In this document: piece after piece, positions 59,294 to 64,000 of the stretch
Layout: every line of letters starts with the position of its first letter
Numbering within the stretch: position 1 is the first letter of the stretch
Source: Aquipseudomonas ullengensis
Lineage (GTDB): Bacteria > Pseudomonadota > Gammaproteobacteria > Pseudomonadales > Pseudomonadaceae
Reading direction: 5' to 3'
Length of the DNA: 64,000 nucleotides
Assembly (NCBI RefSeq): GCF_014174475.1
Contig: NZ_JACJUD010000002.1
Coordinates: 546,422-610,421, forward strand
Notes under the pieces: generated by a model
Told to the model about the DNA's origin: nothing
Seen by the model: only the letters and a program-made list of their open reading frames with translations
The model's database searches: none
Position numbers and translations under genes: made by a program

Positions 59294-59434
59294 AGAACTT
59301 GTCTCGGAGCTTTTGAGCTAGAGCCAGGCAAGGCGAAATTGGGCGAGGACGCGGAGTTTACTAGGTGTAAATGAGCAGTCCGAGCCAATTTCAACGCAGT
59401 ACGGCCGACGATCAAAAGCTCCGAGGCGGGTTCT
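59294..59434. repeat. Copy B (full length) of the palindromic repeat family
   Basis: 141 bp. Terminal inverted repeats of 23 bp, 20 matching (59294-59316, 59412-59434; AGAAC....CTCGGAGCTTTTGA). Internal arms GAAATTGG/CCAATTTC (59335-59342, 59385-59392), GAC/GTC and TTTAC/GTAAA (59357, 59367) form a second hairpin. It fills the gap between the convergent uvrB and permease stops and touches the latter's stop codon, so it may act as a bidirectional terminator. Confidence 0.8.
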
Positions 59435-60333
59435 CAGCGGCGGCCAAAGATGATCAGCGACACCCCGCCCAGCGTCGCCAGGCAGGCCAGGCCAGCACTC
59501 AGGCTGAGCTGTTCGCCGAGAATCAGGAAGCCCAGCAGCAGTGCCACCACCGGGTTGACGAAGGCGAAGGTCGACACCAGGCTCGGGCGCACTTCGCGCA
59601 GCAGCCAGAAATACGCCGGGTACACGCCCAGACTCACTGGCAGCACCAGGTAGGCCAGCCACAGCCAGCCTTGGGTCGACAGGTTGGCCAGGTGCAGCAC
59701 CTGCCAGTCGCCGTGCCACAGGCCGACGATGGCCAGCACCGCAGCGCCAATCAGCATCTGCAGGCTGAGGCCGAACCAGCTTGAACGAAACGGCGCACGC
59801 CGGCGCATCCACCAGGCGCCGATGGCCCACAGCAGAGTGGCGAGCAGGATCAGGCCGCCGGACAGCCACTGCAGCGGTCCTGCATCGCTACCCAGTCCAT
59901 TGCTCATCAGTAGCACGATACCGCCGCTGGCCAGGGCCAGGCCGAGCAGCACCCAGAAGGGTGGGCGCTCGCCCAGCACCCATTCCAGTGCGACGCTCCA
60001 CAGCGGCAAGGTGGTGTACAGCATCGCCAGCAGGCCGGTGGGCAGGTGCAGGTTGGCGTAGATCAGTGCGCCCTGGCCGATGGCGATCAGCAGCAGCCCG
60101 CCGATCAGGGCGCTGCCCCAGTTGCCTTCCTGCACATGCGCCTCGCCCCGGCTCAGGGCCCAGGTCAGGGCCAGCAGGCCGGCGAACAGGAAGCGCAAGG
60201 TGCCAACGATGAAGGGCGGCAGTTCACGCAGCAGAAAGTGGTTGGCCAGGTAGGTAGTGCCCCAGCCGATATAGATGACCAGAAAAGCCCCGATCAGGAG
60301 CAGCGAGCGGGAGCGCGTGGCGGAGGTGGGCAT
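59434..60333 (-). CDS. EamA-family permease (YedA-like)
   Basis: 299 aa, ten TM helices in two EamA repeats. IGWGTTYLANHFLLRELPPF and PGTLRFLFAG-like segments are typical of the YedA branch of drug/metabolite exporters; VNPVVALLLGFLILGE is the conserved late motif. Substrate unknown. It lies 51 bp upstream of no other same-strand gene end; the emrB-like gene stops 51 bp before its start, so read-through is possible. Confidence 0.88.
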   Translation of the reverse strand: MPTSATRSRSLLLIGAFLVIYIGWGTTYLANHFLLRELPPFIVGTLRFLFAGLLALTWALSRGEAHVQEGNWGSALIGGLLLIAIGQGALIYANLHLPTGLLAMLYTTLPLWSVALEWVLGERPPFWVLLGLALASGGIVLLMSNGLGSDAGPLQWLSGGLILLATLLWAIGAWWMRRRAPFRSSWFGLSLQMLIGAAVLAIVGLWHGDWQVLHLANLSTQGWLWLAYLVLPVSLGVYPAYFWLLREVRPSLVSTFAFVNPVVALLLGFLILGEQLSLSAGLACLATLGGVSLIIFGRR

Positions 60334-60384
60334 TGCACAACCTTGAAAGAGAACACGCCGCTTGTGGCGGCGTGCTCGACTTGT

Positions 60385-61935
60385 TTAATGGGCGCCGCCG
60401 CCGGTGGTTCCCGGGGGCAGTGCGCGGGTCAGGAGTACGGCGACCATGCTGATGGCGAGCGCCAGGCCGACGAAATGGAAGGCGTCATTGTAGGCCATGA
60501 TCGCCGCCTGCTGATGGGCGATCTCGCTCAGTTTGGCCAGTGCGGCCTGCTCGCTGCCGAACTTCTCGGTGAGCTGGGCGAGGCGTTCGGCGGCTTGTGG
60601 GTTGGTCGGCACCAGGGCTTCGCGCAGGTAGTCGAAATAGATCTTGGCCCGGCTGTCGAGCAGGGTGGCGAGCAGGGCGATGCCGATGGCGCCGCCGAGG
60701 TTGCGCAGGATGTTGAATAGGCTCGAGGCCGATCCCGCGTCCTGGGCCTGGATATAGGCTGTGGCGATCAACGAGATGGTCACCATGACTGCGGGTTGGC
60801 CGAGGGCGCGGATGATCTGGATCTGGTGGAATTGCTCGCCGGCAAAGTCCGGATTGAGTATCCCGGAGGCGAAGCTGGAGAGGCCGAACAGGCCGAAACC
60901 CAGGGCGCACAGAATCTTCGGCGTGATCACCTTCATCAGCTTGGGCACCAGGGGAATGATGAGCAGCTGCGGCAGCCCTGCCCACATGATCACTTCGCCG
61001 ATCTGCAGCGCGTTGTAGTTGTGCACCTGGGCCAGATACAGCGGCAGCAGGTAGATCGAGCCATACAGACCGACGCCCATGCCCAGGCCGGCGATGCTGG
61101 TCAGACCGAAGTTGCGCTCGCCGAGGATGCGCAGGTTGATCAGAGGATTGGGTTTGGACAGCTGCAGGATGACGAACAGGATCAGGCTGCTGACGGCGAT
61201 GGAGCCCAGGCTGACGATCAGGTTCGATTCCAGCCAGTCCTTGCGATGGCCTTCTTCGAGGAACACCTGCAGGCAGCCGAGGCCGACGCCGAGGGTGACG
61301 ATGCCGGCATAGTCGGTGCTTTTCAGCAGTTCCCAGTGCGGCGCCTTCTTCTCCAGGCCGTACATCAGGCCGGCAATCATCAGCAGGCCTGGCGGCACGT
61401 TGATGTAGAAGATGTATTCCCAGCCCCAGTTTTCCGTGAGCCAGCCTCCGAGGGTCGGGCCGATGGACGGGGCGAAGGTGGCGGTGATGGCGAACAGCGC
61501 CATGCCGCGGGCGCGGTGGTGTTCCGGCAGCTTGATCAGGGTCAGGGTGAACGCCAGGGGGATCAGTGCGCCACCGGTGAAGCCCTGCAGGGCGCGGAAC
61601 ACAATCATGCTCTCCAGGTTCCAGGCGAACGAGCAGAGCAGGGAGGAGGCGAGGAAACCCAGCGATACCCAGACGGCCAGGCGCCGCGCCGAGAGCAGCT
61701 GCACCAGCCAGGCGGTGAGCGGGATCATGATGATCTCGGCCACCAGATAGGAGGTGGAGATCCACGAGCCTTCCTCCAGGGTGGCAGATAGCGCGCCCTG
61801 GATGTCCTTCAGCGAAGAGTTGGTGATCTGGATATCCAGCACGGCCATGAAGGCGCCGAGCATGGCGCTCATCACCGCGATCCAATCGCGCCGTGTGGGT
61901 TCGCCAATAGGGCGAATCAGCTCATCACCGGCCAT
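60385..61935 (-). CDS. DHA2 (EmrB/QacA) family MFS efflux transporter
   Basis: 516 aa, 14 TM helices. Motif AVLDIQITNSSLKDI in TM1, motif C-like APSIGPTLGGWLTENWGW, and an RALQGFTGGALIPLAF segment are the DHA2 hallmarks. Overlaps the membrane-fusion gene by 11 bp, so the two are translated together as an EmrAB-type pump. Substrate unknown; an outer-membrane partner is not encoded here. A divergent LysR gene probably regulates the pair. Confidence 0.92.
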   Translation of the reverse strand: MAGDELIRPIGEPTRRDWIAVMSAMLGAFMAVLDIQITNSSLKDIQGALSATLEEGSWISTSYLVAEIIMIPLTAWLVQLLSARRLAVWVSLGFLASSLLCSFAWNLESMIVFRALQGFTGGALIPLAFTLTLIKLPEHHRARGMALFAITATFAPSIGPTLGGWLTENWGWEYIFYINVPPGLLMIAGLMYGLEKKAPHWELLKSTDYAGIVTLGVGLGCLQVFLEEGHRKDWLESNLIVSLGSIAVSSLILFVILQLSKPNPLINLRILGERNFGLTSIAGLGMGVGLYGSIYLLPLYLAQVHNYNALQIGEVIMWAGLPQLLIIPLVPKLMKVITPKILCALGFGLFGLSSFASGILNPDFAGEQFHQIQIIRALGQPAVMVTISLIATAYIQAQDAGSASSLFNILRNLGGAIGIALLATLLDSRAKIYFDYLREALVPTNPQAAERLAQLTEKFGSEQAALAKLSEIAHQQAAIMAYNDAFHFVGLALAISMVAVLLTRALPPGTTGGGAH

Positions 61936-62962
61936 CGCGGATGTCGACCTTGACCTCGACGGACATGCCCGGGCGGATCTTGCCCTTGAGCGGATTGTCG
62001 GCGGCGAAGGTCAGCTTCACCGGCATGCGCTGCACCACCTTGGTGAAGTTGCCGGTGGCGTTGTCCGGCGGCAGCAGGCTGAACTGCGCGCCGGAGGCCG
62101 CGAACAGGCTGTCGATGGTCGCTTCGATGGGGGTGTCCGGGTAGGCGTCGAACAGCAGTTCGGCATGCTGGCCGACCTGCATCTTGCCAATCTGGGTTTC
62201 CTTGAAGTTGGCCTGCACCCAGATGTCGTCGTTGGGCACGATCGACAGCAGGTAGGCGCCGGCCTGAATGATCTGGCCATTGCGCGCCGAGCGCTGGCCG
62301 ACGATGCCGCTGATCGGTGCATGAATCTGCGTGCGCGACAGGTTCAGCTCGGCCTGGGCTACATCGGCGCGGGCGTTGGCGATCTGTGCGTCGAGGCGTT
62401 TGACTTCGGCTTTCAGGGAATCGACCTGCTGGCGCTGGGCGTCCAGGTCGGCTTCGGCCTTGGCCAGTTGCGAGCGGGCCACGCGGCTGTCGGCGGAGAG
62501 CGTGGTGACGCGCTCTTCGGAGACATAACCCGGCTTGCGCAGGGTCTGCGCGCGGGACAGGTCGATCTGGGTGCGGCTGAGTGTGGCCTCGCTGGCGCCG
62601 ACGTCGGCGCGGCTGGCGGCAATCATGCTGGCCTGTTGTTCGAGACGGCTTTGCGCCTGGGTCAGCTCGGCCTCGCGGGTCGCCAGGGCGGCGCGGGCGC
62701 GATCCAGGGCCAGCTGGAAGTCGGCGCTTTCCAGGCTGGCCAACAGTTCGCCCTGCTCGACGTGCTGGTTGTCGCTGACCAGTACCTTGTCGATACGGGC
62801 GCTGAGCTGGCTGGATACGCGGGTGATTTCTCCCTGCACATAGGCGTTGTCGGTGCTTTCGAAGAAGCGCCCCACCAGTAACCAGTGTCCAAAGAAGACC
62901 GCGCCAACCAGGACGAGGAGGGCGACGAAAACGGACAGGCGGCGTTGCAATTGGGCAGGCAT
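61925..62962 (-). CDS. HlyD/EmrA-type membrane fusion protein
   Basis: 345 aa. One N-terminal TM (VFVALLVLVGAVFFGHWLLV), the lipoyl halves STDNAYVQGEITRVSSQLSA and THAPISGIVGQ-like IHAPISGIVGQRSARNGQ, a long helical hairpin (LATREAELTQAQSRLEQQ.. to VKRLDAQIANARADVAQAEL) and a beta-barrel. Adaptor of the adjacent DHA2 pump. Divergent from the LysR gene with 106 bp between starts. Confidence 0.92.
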   Translation of the reverse strand: MPAQLQRRLSVFVALLVLVGAVFFGHWLLVGRFFESTDNAYVQGEITRVSSQLSARIDKVLVSDNQHVEQGELLASLESADFQLALDRARAALATREAELTQAQSRLEQQASMIAASRADVGASEATLSRTQIDLSRAQTLRKPGYVSEERVTTLSADSRVARSQLAKAEADLDAQRQQVDSLKAEVKRLDAQIANARADVAQAELNLSRTQIHAPISGIVGQRSARNGQIIQAGAYLLSIVPNDDIWVQANFKETQIGKMQVGQHAELLFDAYPDTPIEATIDSLFAASGAQFSLLPPDNATGNFTKVVQRMPVKLTFAADNPLKGKIRPGMSVEVKVDIRDGR

Positions 62963-63046
62963 GAAGAGGGCTCAAACAGCAGTCGTAAGTGTAAGCAAAT
63001 CTATCAGTGTTGCTGGGAAGTATATAGACGGTAGAATTGCCAAACT

Positions 63047-63066
63047 TTGTTGCTTATCGGGAACAA
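63047..63066. promoter_or_regulatory. Candidate LysR-type operator
   Basis: TTGTT-N10-AACAA (63047-63051, 63062-63066), an interrupted palindrome of the kind LysR regulators bind (it contains T-N11-A). It ends 2 bp before the lysR ATG, so it would repress lysR when occupied. The site activating the pump genes is not identified. Confidence 0.4.
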
Positions 63067-63068
63067 TC

Positions 63069-63986
63069 ATGGGGCTGGATGATGCGTTGATCTTCACGCG
63101 TGTCGTGGAGTGCCACAGCTTTACCCAGGCTGCCCAGAGCCTGGGCATGCAAAAGTCCACGGTCAGCCGGCGTATTGCCCAGCTCGAAGAACGTCTTGGT
63201 GTACGCCTGCTCAACCGCACCACGCGCAAGCTGCGTCTGACGGAAGTGGGGCAGGCCTATTACGAGCGCTGCCGGCAGATCATGCTCGACTTCGCTGAGG
63301 CTGAGCAGGCCGTCATGCAGTTGCAGCAGGAGCCTTCCGGGCTGCTGCGGATCACGGCGCCGATCGAGTTCGGCCAGTTGTTCCTCGGTAGCGTGCTCGG
63401 GCATTTCATGCGCCAGTACCCGCAGATCAGTGCCGAAGTGGAACTGACCACCCGTGATGTCGACCTGGTCGAGGAGGGCATCGATATCGCCATCCAGATC
63501 GGTCAGCCACAGGACTCGACGCTGATCGCGCGCAAGCTGTTCCAGACCAGTCGCTGCTTGTACGCCAGCCGCGACTACCTGGCGTTGCACGGCACGCCGA
63601 GTACCACCAAGGACCTGGTCAGTCATCGGGCCATCCTGCTGCCGCAGGACTCCTTGCGTTATTGGCCTTTGCTGGGTGAGCACATTGCCTGCCAGCGTGT
63701 GCTGTCGTGCAACAACATCACCTTGGCACGCGAAGCGGCGCAGGCCGGGGCTGGTATCGCGGCATTGCCGGTGATGATTTCCGATGAGTCGGTGCGCAGC
63801 GGCCGTCTGGTCGAGGTGTTGCCAGATATCCGCCTGCCGGTCGGTGAGCTCTACGCGGTCTATCCTTCCAGGCGTTTTCAGGCGATGAAGGTGAAAACCT
63901 TTCTCGACTTCCTGATGGCCAGCCTGGCGACCCACTCCGGGTTGCTGGAGCCGGCGGTGGACGGCCTGTTAATATCGCGCCCCTGA
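63069..63986 (+). CDS. LysR-family transcriptional regulator
   Basis: 305 aa. N-terminal winged HTH (IFTRVVECHSFTQAAQSLGM, then QKSTVSRRIAQLEERLGVRL and LNRTTRKLRLTEVG) and a PBP2 effector domain of the CrgA-like type (LLRITAPIEFGQLFLG, then DVDLVEEGIDIAIQIG). Divergent from the EmrAB-type pair, which it likely controls. Inducer unknown. The 14 bp after its stop show nothing. Confidence 0.92.
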   Translation: MGLDDALIFTRVVECHSFTQAAQSLGMQKSTVSRRIAQLEERLGVRLLNRTTRKLRLTEVGQAYYERCRQIMLDFAEAEQAVMQLQQEPSGLLRITAPIEFGQLFLGSVLGHFMRQYPQISAEVELTTRDVDLVEEGIDIAIQIGQPQDSTLIARKLFQTSRCLYASRDYLALHGTPSTTKDLVSHRAILLPQDSLRYWPLLGEHIACQRVLSCNNITLAREAAQAGAGIAALPVMISDESVRSGRLVEVLPDIRLPVGELYAVYPSRRFQAMKVKTFLDFLMASLATHSGLLEPAVDGLLISRP

Positions 63987-64000
63987 TTTCGCCCTTTCGC

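Noticed and set aside
60485..61885. A 466-codon frame inside the DHA2 transporter
   Set aside because: Frame-shifted shadow, Arg/Pro/His-rich; the other frame is a full DHA2 protein.

Overview
This is GC-rich gammaproteobacterial chromosome. Gene content and order point to a Pseudomonas near the P. aeruginosa group. From memory, and not checked by any search, the gene order largely follows P. aeruginosa PAO1: recQ-hsbD-DUF2804-marR-fimV-like, then csaA-araC-plcP-agt-cyaB-trkH-cpx-scpAB-rluB-mupP-ubiG-mtaD-mtnA-gyrA-serC-pheA-hisC-tyrA/aroA-cmk-rpsA-ihfB-[O-antigen locus]-comEA-tRNA-Asn-tyrB-uvrB-efflux genes. I see no transposase, prophage, CRISPR array or rRNA. Layout: 1-3800 holds lapG-lapD (c-di-GMP control of adhesin release), a DUF454 membrane protein and a YecA-like protein. 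3930-11419 holds recQ, a membrane diguanylate cyclase, a DUF2804 protein, a SlyA/MarR regulator and a FimV-like LysM protein. 11.5-16.5 kb holds a selenoprotein-W-like thioredoxin-fold protein, a DUF6515 protein, a permease, csaA, an AraC regulator, and plcP-agt (phospholipid-to-glycolipid remodelling) behind a good PhoB box. 16.5-23.3 kb holds the adenylate cyclase cyaB, an HD-domain protein paired with an Mpo1-like protein, an AraC regulator and two tandem trkH potassium transporters. 23.4-34.2 kb holds a nitroreductase, a cpxR / Spy-like / cpxS envelope-stress set with a CpxR box, yciI-yciB, rnm-yciO-scpA-scpB, rluB and a second diguanylate cyclase with a sigma54-like promoter. 34.4-50.6 kb is housekeeping: yciK-mupP-ubiG-mtaD diverging from mtnA, then gyrA, the serine/aromatic/histidine genes, cmk, rpsA and ihfB. 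51-55 kb is AT-richer. It occupies the site of the O-antigen cluster but carries only wbpV, wbpL and wbpM homologues, just enough to make UDP-D-FucNAc and attach it to undecaprenyl phosphate. The right end has comEA, tRNA-Asn beside a degenerate copy of its own 3' end, tyrB, uvrB, a permease, an EmrAB-type efflux pair and a divergent LysR regulator. Main points of interest: (1) A family of about 140-bp imperfect palindromes occurs three times (11425-11503, 29665-29793, 59294-59434). Stem arms differ between copies but still pair. The copy at 29.7 kb appears to supply the ribosome binding site, start codon and first ~22 codons of scpA, with the start codon in the hairpin loop. (2) The O-antigen locus is reduced to three genes next to a possible tRNA-Asn integration scar. 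(3) There are sequence-level operator candidates for PhoB, CpxR, SlyA/MarR, sigma54 and LysR, and an unassigned palindrome shared by mtaD and mtnA. All assignments come from reading the sequence; no database search was run.
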